Assembly (NCBI GenBank): GCA_948497845.1
Contig: CAOOMX010000036.1
Coordinates: forward strand, 1 to 12,876
Direction: 5' to 3'
DNA length: 12,876 bases
Origin: an uncultured Bacilli bacterium
GTDB lineage: Bacteria > Bacillota_I > Bacilli_A > RF39 > UBA660
Shown here: in pieces, positions 1 through 5,928 of the stretch
Position numbering within the stretch: the stretch's first letter is position 1
Layout of the letters: each line of letters starts with the position of its first letter
Translations under genes and position numbers: made by a program
The notes under the pieces: model-generated
Databases searched by the model: none
What the model saw: the letters and a program-made list of their open reading frames with translations, nothing else
What the model was told of the DNA's origin: nothing

Positions 1-288
1 CATTTAGAGAAAATTTCTAATATGAGTATTCATGCTTTTACTAACATGTACTCTATTCTTTGCTTTTGTGTTACCTATTTAACTATTATTGGCGCTGACT
101 TTTCTAAAAATTCCAATTGCTATAAATACATTAAGATTACCACTCATAAAAACTATATTATCGATGGCAAAAAGATTAAAAAACGAGTTATGTCTTTATT
201 CAATACTGGGCTTACCTTATTTAAACTTGCTTTCAATTCTCTTCGCTATATTCGATTACCCATGACTTTTAAGCTTTATGACATATAA
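1..288 (+). pseudogene. C-terminal fragment of a probable DDE transposase (runs off left edge)
   Basis: The frame is open from base 1 to a TAA after 95 codons, so it is the tail of a longer gene or a remnant; the internal ATG at 22 has no ribosome site. The last ~40 residues are basic and end in a stretch (FNTGLTLFKLAF, then RYIRLPMTFKLYDI) that I recall from the C-termini of Firmicutes DDE transposases. The upstream part, with YSILCFCVTYLT, would fit the helix after the catalytic Glu. No DDE residues lie inside the window, so neither IS family nor activity can be judged. It faces a bidirectional hairpin at 308-354 and lies next to an IS200 remnant, which fits a patch of decayed insertions. 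The identification rests on memory of tail motifs and is moderately sure; it could be the intact end of a complete element. Confidence 0.55.
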
Positions 289-307
289 AACATTTTAAAA
301 TCAAATT

Positions 308-354
308 AAAAACAGGCTTAATTCTTTTTTGCATGAAAATTTTTGCCTGTTTTT
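308..354. terminator. Bidirectional hairpin terminator after the transposase fragment
   Basis: AAAAACAGGC (308-317) and GCCTGTTTTT (345-354) are perfect 10-base inverted repeats around a 27-base AT-rich loop. A or T runs flank both sides, so either strand would give a GC-containing stem followed by U residues. It lies 19 bases beyond the transposase stop. The long loop is unusual for a terminator, so it could instead be part of an insertion-element end. Confidence 0.55.
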
Positions 355-357
355 CTG

Positions 358-692
358 TTATTCATCTTTACATTCTATTTTGATTTCATTTTCATTCTTT
401 TTTGATGAGTCTAGGTCGCATCTTTTCCCTTTCAATCCCTTATATTTACTGCTCAAAACTAAAACTGTCCGTAGCTAAGCCTTTTTCATAATCTTTCTCC
501 ACACATGATATGACATTATTTATCGCTATACTATAAAACAATTATAAGCTAAAATGTCTTATTAGTAAATGAGTATTTTACTTATATTTTTTTACAGTCA
601 TACTATAGCATAGAATTTTTGAATATCTTGTCGAATTAATAAAAAAGCCATTTCTTATATTTTACGTTATTATGGTATTACTCTTCTCGTTC
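358..692. other. Gene-poor stretch between two transposon remnants
   Basis: No convincing complete gene is visible in these 335 bases. The only candidate is a minus-strand mini-ORF at 358-489. It has GGAG eight bases before its ATG but an in-frame TAG at codon 5, after which the frame stays open for 38 more codons to a TAA. The residues after the stop (LRTVLVLSSKYKGLKG) match no family I recognise. The remaining sequence is AT-rich and lacks recognisable C-terminal tnpA sequence, so the IS200 element on its right is cut short here. Confidence 0.4.
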
Positions 693-830
693 TCACAAAC
701 TTATACATACTTGTAGATTATTAATTAGCAAGACCTTTCTTCTATATTTTGGTGCAAATACTATATGATATTTGCAATTCCATGTTGTATGTGCTAAACT
801 TTTTATATCGTTTATTTGAATATTTTTCAC
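693..830 (-). pseudogene. tnpA: Truncated IS200/IS605-family transposase TnpA (N-terminal remnant)
   Basis: The first ~33 codons encode the hallmark start of Y1 transposases of the IS200/IS605 family: SLAHTTWNCKYHIVFAPKYRRK at residues 11-32 closely matches the usual SLAHTKWxCKYHIVF(T/A)PKYRRK. The frame then leaves the family sequence (LLINNLQVCISL) and stops after 45 residues. Intact TnpA proteins are about 130-155 residues. The HUH metal-binding pair and the catalytic tyrosine are therefore missing, and the product cannot be active. The start is the GTG at 828-830, placed seven bases after AGAAGGAGG. An ATG at 878 opens the frame earlier but lies inside the ribosome-site hairpin and is not the start. 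Known TnpA proteins act on single-stranded DNA at hairpin ends without making target duplications. Confidence 0.85.
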
Positions 831-838
831 TAAACGTC

Positions 839-896
839 CTCCTTCTATTATATTGTTGCTTCTTGGCAGTCGCAACAAATATTATAATAGAAGGAG
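839..896 (-). promoter_or_regulatory. mRNA hairpin sequestering the tnpA ribosome binding site
   Basis: On the minus strand the arm at 872-896 (CTCCTTCTATTATA, then ATAT, then TTGTTGC) pairs with the arm at 839-859 (GCAACAA, then TATAATAGAAGGAG). This gives 14 and 7 base pairs separated by a four-base bulge, with a 12-base loop. The second arm contains most of the Shine-Dalgarno sequence AAGGAGG that serves the GTG at 828-830, so translation would be blocked when the hairpin forms. IS200 of enterobacteria is known to repress its transposase this way. This structure has survived although the gene it served is truncated. Confidence 0.75.
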
Positions 897-930
897 TTTT
901 GTTTTTCAACTCATCGGTAAACCTTTACTT

Positions 931-953
931 AACCCCCAGACTATCTGGGGGTT
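931..953. repeat. IS200 end hairpin, possible terminator
   Basis: AACCCCCAGA (931-940) and TCTGGGGGTT (944-953) form a perfect 10-base-pair stem with a three-base loop, the most GC-rich spot in the left region. Its place upstream of tnpA matches the subterminal hairpins recognised by IS200/IS605 transposases, which in IS200 also stop incoming transcription. Here it may serve as the terminator for the 490-residue gene ending at 1000, although the U-run is better on the plus strand (TTTT at 952-955). Confidence 0.7.
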
Positions 954-999
954 TTCTCCAACAAAAAGTTTCCATCTTTTGATAAAAACTATTAAAAAT

Positions 1000-2472
1000 C
1001 TATTTTCTTCCTCCAAAACTTTCTGAATCTATTCCATATTTATTCGCATACGATTCTATATACCCCAACAAATCATTTTGAGTAATTTCTAATATAGCTT
1101 GAGGAGTCAACTCATAATAAAAACGATCTCTAAAATTATTCGTACGAGTAATCGCTAAAATATTGCCCTCTACAAAAGACATTAAATAAGTAGCAGCTCC
1201 TTTTATTCCATATTTACCTATAGCAAAACGAATATAATCATTTAATAAAAGAACACCCGAAGGTTCTTCTTCCACCAACTTTGTTTCCTCTGTTAATACT
1301 TCTATTTTAGAAACTTCGCCTGTTTTAGCAGCATAATTATCTAAAAATTTCTTCAAATCTCCTTTTACTATTCGTGCAATTTCAGAAGGAGGCAAATACA
1401 TAAGAAAATTTTGTCTATAATTATTCTTTCGTGTAATAGCTGTAGTAAAACCATTCATATATGCACTAAGATAACTAAAAACGGCGTCCATATCATTTAG
1501 CTGATAAATATAATTAATATAATCTATTAACAAATTTTCAGCAAATCCCTTATCCAAATCACCATTTTCCTTGGCCCTATAATTTTTCATAAGTTCATTA
1601 TAATAAGCTTCCATCGGCAAAACAACTTGATCATTTCTAACAGATTGATAAAAGTTCTGATAAGTTTGCATATTCATTTTATCATCTAATTGTAACAAAA
1701 TAAGCTTTAATACTTGTTCATAATTAACAATCATAGCTCCAACACTATTAAATCCTGGCTTAATACCATTACTTAAAAAGGAAGCTTGTATCAATTTAGG
1801 ATTCCGAAATACCTCTTCAACAAATTGTTTAGCATACTCTCTAAAATGCTTATAACTTACTTTCTTTAATGCTTTAGTTCTTCGACACATTTTAAAATAT
1901 CCTTCCAACAAAAAAGAAAGAACTCTATTATAACTTAAATAATTATCGTATGTAACAGCAGCAACCCCTTCCTTAAACATAAAAGGATTTGTATCTTTAG
2001 CTACTTTAAAATCTTCTTTTTTCAAAAAAGTAAGCAAACTTAAAGCATCATCAAAATTAGCCATACGCAAAATAACGCCATCAGCTCTTATCGCTGTAGC
2101 AACTTTTGATTTAGTAGGCATTTCCTCTTCAGCAATAAAGTCCATAATTTTTATAACTGCCTCTTCTATTTTTTCTTTAGGAAAAGATAATACGATTTTA
2201 ACATGACGATTTTGATTACCATTGGCAAATTGTAAAAATCCTGGCTGTTTTTCACTACTATAAACATGTAATTGTAAATTGTTTTTAAAATAATCTTTCC
2301 ATTTAGAAAACAAAGGAGCAATTGAACCATTTTTTACTTCATCTGTACTACAAGAATAATATTTTAGGGCATTATAAAAATGATCATCTTTTACTTCTTG
2401 TTCTGGATGCTGCTGATAATACTCTGAAAACCATTTTAAAAATTGATTGATTTCAACACTTCTTTTTTTCAT
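1000..2472 (-). CDS. 490-residue protein of unknown function, possible HopA1-like fold with two C-terminal 72-residue repeats
   Basis: I do not recognise a firm family. Residues ~88-195 have the layout I associate with the HopA1-like fold: a strand (RHVKIVLSFP), a helix, then PTKSKVATAIRADGVILRM, a second helix, and NPFMFKEGVAAVTYDN. That fold occurs in type III effector HopA1 and in some lanthipeptide enzymes; the match is from memory and tentative. Residues 314-385 and 409-480 are two gapless 72-residue repeats with 26 identical positions, sharing AITR, a paired NN followed by an aromatic residue and Arg, and DL near the end. A Glu-rich linker (386-408) joins them. The protein has no signal peptide or membrane segment, so it is probably cytoplasmic. 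Its ATG overlaps the TGA of a 37-residue ORF by four bases, indicating translational coupling. An IS200 end lies directly downstream. Alternatives include an unknown peptide-modifying, immunity or regulatory protein. Confidence 0.85.
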   Translation of the reverse strand: MKKRSVEINQFLKWFSEYYQQHPEQEVKDDHFYNALKYYSCSTDEVKNGSIAPLFSKWKDYFKNNLQLHVYSSEKQPGFLQFANGNQNRHVKIVLSFPKEKIEEAVIKIMDFIAEEEMPTKSKVATAIRADGVILRMANFDDALSLLTFLKKEDFKVAKDTNPFMFKEGVAAVTYDNYLSYNRVLSFLLEGYFKMCRRTKALKKVSYKHFREYAKQFVEEVFRNPKLIQASFLSNGIKPGFNSVGAMIVNYEQVLKLILLQLDDKMNMQTYQNFYQSVRNDQVVLPMEAYYNELMKNYRAKENGDLDKGFAENLLIDYINYIYQLNDMDAVFSYLSAYMNGFTTAITRKNNYRQNFLMYLPPSEIARIVKGDLKKFLDNYAAKTGEVSKIEVLTEETKLVEEEPSGVLLLNDYIRFAIGKYGIKGAATYLMSFVEGNILAITRTNNFRDRFYYELTPQAILEITQNDLLGYIESYANKYGIDSESFGGRK

Positions 2473-2582
2473 GAATCCACGTCCATTTCATTTACTAACG
2501 CTACAACCTCACTTAAATCCAAAGTATCTTCATTTAATAAAAGTGTATCCTCAACAATCTCATCATTTAATACTTCTTTCAT
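2469..2582 (-). CDS. Small acidic 37-residue peptide, translationally coupled to the 490-residue protein
   Basis: The frame runs from ATG (2580-2582) to a TGA sharing four bases with the next gene's ATG. AAAGGGTGAT just upstream supplies a good ribosome site, and a TATAAT lies at 2606-2611. The product begins MKEVLNDEIVEDTLLLNEDT and has 12 Asp/Glu but one Lys, no Cys, one Ser before the final Ser, and a hydrophobic patch (VVALV) near the end. Size, acidity and position before a larger protein recall a peptide-leader or partner peptide. It lacks the Cys, Ser and Thr residues of a typical lanthipeptide or thiopeptide core and has no double-Gly site. It could be a modified-peptide precursor, a binding partner of the large protein, or simply a leader ORF that delivers ribosomes to it. 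The coupling is seen; the role is unknown. Confidence 0.7.
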   Translation of the reverse strand: MKEVLNDEIVEDTLLLNEDTLDLSEVVALVNEMDVDS

Positions 2583-2605
2583 AATATCACCCTTTAATTA
2601 TCATT

Positions 2606-2611
2606 ATTATA
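2606..2611 (-). promoter_or_regulatory. Possible -10 box for the small-peptide gene
   Basis: TATAAT on the minus strand lies 24 bases before the small ORF's ATG, just after the terminator of the exporter operon. No good -35 box is present at 16-18 bases, and the position falls in the terminator stem. The promoter is therefore weak, dependent on an activator, or not real. Confidence 0.35.
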
Positions 2612-2621
2612 CCTTATAAAC

Positions 2622-2646
2622 ATAAGAAAAGCCACTATAAATGGCT
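2622..2646 (-). terminator. Short terminator after the exporter operon
   Basis: On the minus strand AGCCA (2642-2646) and TGGCT (2630-2634) form a five-base-pair stem with a seven-base loop, followed by TTTTCTTA. The stop codon of the second permease lies inside the first arm. The stem is short, so readthrough into the small-peptide gene is likely to be partial. Confidence 0.5.
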
Positions 2647-3775
2647 AAACTCTTCTATTTTTTTTCAATGATAATCCAATAAATAAAAGGCTAAAAAGAA
2701 ATAGAACCAGACTATTTATTAGAATAGGTTTTAAGGTACTAAAGTTTATAACTTCTAAAGATTTAACTATTTCATTAGTTTGAATAAACCAGTAACTAGG
2801 TAAAATATGTGCTATGTTGATAACAAACTTTGGTAAAAATTCTGCTGGTACAAAAGCTCCGCATAAAAAGCTACTTCCTAAAGCAATTACATTTACAATA
2901 CCATTAACTGCTTCTTTATTGCGGACTAATGAGCTAATGAAAAAAGCAATAGAAAGGGCACAAAAAGTAAATAATAAGCTATTAAGAATATAAATAAGTC
3001 CATGAAAAGAAAACATGGCCTTGCCAATTAAAAGGAAACTTAAAAGCACATAAATAAACCATAAGAACAAAGAAAATACACTATTTGATATCATTAAATA
3101 CCAAGAATGTTTTTTAATATTCATCCCACTTACAGAAGTTCTTTTTAGAATAACGTCTTTTCTAAAACTAGAAAGAACCAAGCATATAACATAAATACAA
3201 CCCGCTAATATACAATAATTAGTGAAATTATAATAGAATGTTGCTTTATCAAGACTAGAAGTATCTAAAGTAGTTGCTAAAACAATGTCAGCTTGTTGCT
3301 CTAAATTTTCATGTACTAAAGCTAGTAAAGCATCTTCATTTTTATTAATATCAAGATAAAGATTGGCTAAACGCATATATTTTTCCACCTGCATACTTGC
3401 TAAACTTGCTTGATAATCTCCTGTACTTTTAACTAAAAGTTGAGGATTTTTCCCTAACATAAAATCTTTACCAAAATCTTTAGGAATATAAATAACATAA
3501 TTAACATCTCGATAAAATAAAGCATCATCTACTTCTTCTTTTTTTAAAGATACAATATGACTTACTTCATTCATATAAAGAATAAAATCTTTCGTAATTC
3601 CTTTATCTATATCTTCATTTACAATAAAGACATCTGGTTTACTAGCATTAAAACCTAAAGCATCATCTTGTGTTTTCATATTAAAACCACCAAAAAACAC
3701 TAAAAAGATTGTATAAATAAAAATTGGCATTTTACATCTATTTAATATTTTTAAAACTGTTTTAAATACTATCAT
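2645..3775 (-). CDS. ABC-2 type exporter permease, second subunit (LnrN-like)
   Basis: This 376-residue protein has the ABC-2 permease plan: a first membrane helix at ~15-32, a large external domain (~35-180), then about five helices (184-203, 228-250, 257-283, 291-311, 349-370). The segment SSFLCGAFVPAEFLP near residues 301-315, followed by ILPSYW, is typical of the membrane part of this family. With the ATPase and a sister permease it would form a heterodimeric exporter of the LnrLMN or bacteriocin/lipopeptide export type; the substrate is not known. Translation starts at ATG 3773-3775 after a strong AAGGAGG, and the gene overlaps the previous permease by 14 bases. It is the last gene of the operon before a short hairpin terminator. 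Exporters of this type often give resistance to membrane-active antimicrobials, which is an inference here. Confidence 0.88.
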   Translation of the reverse strand: MIVFKTVLKILNRCKMPIFIYTIFLVFFGGFNMKTQDDALGFNASKPDVFIVNEDIDKGITKDFILYMNEVSHIVSLKKEEVDDALFYRDVNYVIYIPKDFGKDFMLGKNPQLLVKSTGDYQASLASMQVEKYMRLANLYLDINKNEDALLALVHENLEQQADIVLATTLDTSSLDKATFYYNFTNYCILAGCIYVICLVLSSFRKDVILKRTSVSGMNIKKHSWYLMISNSVFSLFLWFIYVLLSFLLIGKAMFSFHGLIYILNSLLFTFCALSIAFFISSLVRNKEAVNGIVNVIALGSSFLCGAFVPAEFLPKFVINIAHILPSYWFIQTNEIVKSLEVINFSTLKPILINSLVLFLFSLLFIGLSLKKNRRV

Positions 3776-4898
3776 ACTTTTGCCTCCTTAAAAACAATAC
3801 TGAAATAATAAGCATTCCTCCCGTAAACAAAAATAAACTTATAACATTAAACCAATATCGATTTAAAGAATCATAATAATACAAAGAATAAAAACCATCC
3901 GTAATCATATTAACGGGATTAAGGTAATTAATAATAGGAACATTTTTATCAATAATATATTTCATTGTAATTCCCATCATTCCTGATAGAAAGCTACCAA
4001 GCATTGTAAAGGCAATAACGATTCCTGTTTTAACATCTTCATTTTGTTTTATCGTACTTGATATAATAACTCCTAAAGAAAGACCTGCCAAAGATCCTAC
4101 AATAGCAAGAAGAAAAATAAAGAAAAAGCGATCGCCAAAATCAACGTGCAAAAAACAAATTAAGTAAAAGAACAAAAGCCCTAATCCAATCAATTGAATA
4201 ACAAAACTGGCTAAAAGACTACTTAAAATCAATATACCTTTGCTATTGGGACAAACAGATATTCTTTTCCCTTTATTACTCATATTTGCCAAATTCTGAT
4301 TCATAGCATGCAAGCTTAACACACCACCATATAAACAAACCATAGCAATTAAAGTATAATACTCAACCATCGTATAACTCATATTTTGATTTGAAACATC
4401 TTTAATATTAACGGCAAAAGATTGTACTTTTTCCAAAAAAGACATCATTTCATCAGGCTTATATTGAAAATAATCCTTCATTAATATATTTTTTTCAATC
4501 ATCTCATTAACAACAAACTGCAAAATAGTTTCATTTATTCCATTTTCTCCTACTACAACTGTAGGAACGCCTTCTTGCAAAACAACATATCCTTCAATAT
4601 CTTTATCACGTAGTAATGCCTTAGCTTCATCTATATCGACATAATCTATATCAAATAACTGATTTTCTCCTTCTTCACTTAAACTTTCAAATGCTTCTTT
4701 AAACATTGTATTTTGCTCACTTATAACATCTTCTACTAAGCCAATTGCAAACACATCTAATTTCTCATTTTCTTCAATATCACTAAAAGCCATATAAAAA
4801 AACGTACCTAAAATAATAGGAAAAGCAAAAGTCCAAAAAATAAGTACCTTATTTTTAAACAATGTTTTAAAGGCATATTTAAAATTATGTATAAACAT
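3762..4898 (-). CDS. ABC-2 type exporter permease, first subunit (LnrM-like)
   Basis: The protein has 378 residues, with a membrane helix at ~17-38, an acidic external domain (~40-170) and about five further helices between residue 176 and the C-terminus. The segment GSFLSGMMGITMKYI followed by INYLNPVNMITDGFYSL is the conserved ABC-2 pattern shared with its sister gene, so the two are diverged paralogues that probably pair in the membrane. The ATG shares one base with the stop of the ATPase gene (TAATG), and its 3' end overlaps the next permease by 14 bases. Such overlaps give coupled translation and a fixed subunit ratio. The large external domains suggest recognition of an extracellular or membrane-embedded substrate rather than a small polar solute; this is inferred from related LnrMN-type systems. 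Confidence 0.88.
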   Translation of the reverse strand: MFIHNFKYAFKTLFKNKVLIFWTFAFPIILGTFFYMAFSDIEENEKLDVFAIGLVEDVISEQNTMFKEAFESLSEEGENQLFDIDYVDIDEAKALLRDKDIEGYVVLQEGVPTVVVGENGINETILQFVVNEMIEKNILMKDYFQYKPDEMMSFLEKVQSFAVNIKDVSNQNMSYTMVEYYTLIAMVCLYGGVLSLHAMNQNLANMSNKGKRISVCPNSKGILILSSLLASFVIQLIGLGLLFFYLICFLHVDFGDRFFFIFLLAIVGSLAGLSLGVIISSTIKQNEDVKTGIVIAFTMLGSFLSGMMGITMKYIIDKNVPIINYLNPVNMITDGFYSLYYYDSLNRYWFNVISLFLFTGGMLIISVLFLRRQKYDSI

Positions 4899-5836
4899 TA
4901 GTCCCGTAATTCCTTTCCAGTCAATTCTAAAAAGACATCATTTAAAGTAGGTCTTTCTGAAAAGATTTTTTGATAATTTATCTTTTCACTTTTCAAAAAA
5001 TCTATAAATGTTGGCAAATTATTCTTCCCTTTTTTATAAGTAATTACCAACGTATTATTACAATATAAAACATTCTCTACGTTTTTTAAATCCTTTATTT
5101 TCTCCAACTTTTTATCAGACATATCTACATCTTCAACGGTAATCTTTTCTTCAATATTCGCTAAACTCTTAAGATTATCTGAAGTACCACTAGCAATAAT
5201 CTTTCCTTTATCTAAAATAATAATTCGATCACACAAAATCTCTACTTCTTCCATATAATGCGTAGTATAAATAATCGTTGCTCCATTTTTTCTCAAATGT
5301 TCTATTCCACTTAAAATATTATTTCTACTTTGGGGATCAACTGCCACTGTTGGTTCATCTAAAAAAATAATTTTAGGTTTATGAGCAATACCACAAGCAA
5401 TATTAAGCCGGCGTAATAAACCTCCGGAAAGTTGCTTAGGATAAAATTTAACAAACTCTTCTAAACCTACTAATTTTAAAGCATCTAAAATATATTCTTT
5501 TCTCATTGTTTTATCTTTAATATATAACCCACAAAAATAATCAATATTATCATACACTGTAAGTTCATCAAATAAAGCCACATCTTGAAAAACAACTCCA
5601 ATATTCCTTTTAACAGCATAATTATTCGGATGCATTTTTTCACCAAAAATCTTTATAGACCCATGCTCAAATGAAAGTAAAGACAAAATACAATTTATAG
5701 TTGTAGACTTTCCACTTCCATTTGGTCCTAAAAGGCCTAAAATTTCTCCTTCATAAACCTGAAAGGATAAATCATCCACTGCTCTTTTTTGTCGATACGT
5801 TTTTGTTAAATGTTCTACTTCAATAATCTTTTTCAT
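4898..5836 (-). CDS. ABC transporter ATP-binding protein (exporter, LnrL-like)
   Basis: The 312-residue cytoplasmic ATPase powers the two downstream permeases. All nucleotide-binding motifs are intact: Walker A GPNGSGKST (37-45), Q-loop Gln84 in VVFQD, signature LSGGL (136-140), Walker B KIIFLDE (155-161) with catalytic Glu161, and switch His193 in TTHYMEE. The C-terminal ~85 residues form the extra domain common to drug- and antibiotic-exporting ATPases. The family is the DrrA/NatA/LnrL group. The ATG at 5834-5836 follows AGAAAGGAACTAT, a good ribosome site. It is the first gene of the operon, transcribed from a near-consensus promoter at 5883-5911 with a leader of about 40 bases that starts with a hairpin. 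The family is sure; the substrate is unknown. No two-component system lies beside it, unlike many Lnr or Bce loci. Confidence 0.93.
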   Translation of the reverse strand: MKKIIEVEHLTKTYRQKRAVDDLSFQVYEGEILGLLGPNGSGKSTTINCILSLLSFEHGSIKIFGEKMHPNNYAVKRNIGVVFQDVALFDELTVYDNIDYFCGLYIKDKTMRKEYILDALKLVGLEEFVKFYPKQLSGGLLRRLNIACGIAHKPKIIFLDEPTVAVDPQSRNNILSGIEHLRKNGATIIYTTHYMEEVEILCDRIIILDKGKIIASGTSDNLKSLANIEEKITVEDVDMSDKKLEKIKDLKNVENVLYCNNTLVITYKKGKNNLPTFIDFLKSEKINYQKIFSERPTLNDVFLELTGKELRD

Positions 5837-5857
5837 ATAGTTCCTTTCTATAACAAA

Positions 5858-5880
5858 AATAGCAAATTTTATTTGCTATT
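5858..5880 (-). terminator. Perfect hairpin between the membrane-protein gene and the exporter operon
   Basis: AATAGCAAAT (5858-5867) and ATTTGCTATT (5871-5880) pair perfectly over 10 bases with a three-base loop. On the minus strand a TTTTTG run follows, so it should terminate transcripts from the upstream gene, whose stop is at 5929. The same palindrome covers the predicted start site of the exporter transcript, so it could also be a 5' stabilising stem or an operator. Confidence 0.75.
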
Positions 5881-5882
5881 CC

Positions 5883-5911
5883 ATTATACAATTAATAATT
5901 TTACTTGTAAA
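5883..5911 (-). promoter_or_regulatory. Promoter of the ABC exporter operon
   Basis: On the minus strand TTTACA (5906-5911) and TATAAT (5883-5888) are separated by exactly 17 bases, one mismatch from the vegetative sigma consensus. Transcription would start near 5876, inside the hairpin at 5858-5880, giving a leader of about 40 bases before the ATPase ATG. Confidence 0.75.
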
Positions 5912-5928
5912 GTTTACCTCAATTACAC

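Larger units (their letters stand above)
693..980 (-). mobile_element. Left part of a decayed IS200-like insertion sequence
   Basis: The remnant comprises the end hairpin (931-953), an AT-rich leader, an RBS-burying hairpin (839-896) and the truncated tnpA. This is the classic order of IS200 left ends: subterminal hairpin, structured 5' UTR, transposase. The exact outer boundary is uncertain because these elements leave no target duplication; it lies somewhere between the hairpin and the stop codon of the 490-residue gene at 1000. The other end was not found in the 358-692 stretch. Confidence 0.7.

Noticed and set aside
831..878. Earlier ATG start (878) for the tnpA remnant
   Set aside because: The extra residues come from the RBS hairpin. 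The GTG at 828-830 sits correctly after AAGGAGG and matches where the family sequence begins.
749..982. Plus-strand open frame of 77 codons across the IS200 leader
   Set aside because: It runs antisense through the tnpA remnant and both hairpins, has no ribosome site, and its translation follows the palindromes rather than a protein pattern.
1000..2582. Class V lanthipeptide or thioamitide cluster
   Set aside because: Only a possible HopA1-like fold is present. There is no kinase-like partner, no cysteine decarboxylase, and the 37-residue ORF has no Cys and almost no Ser/Thr in its C-terminal half.
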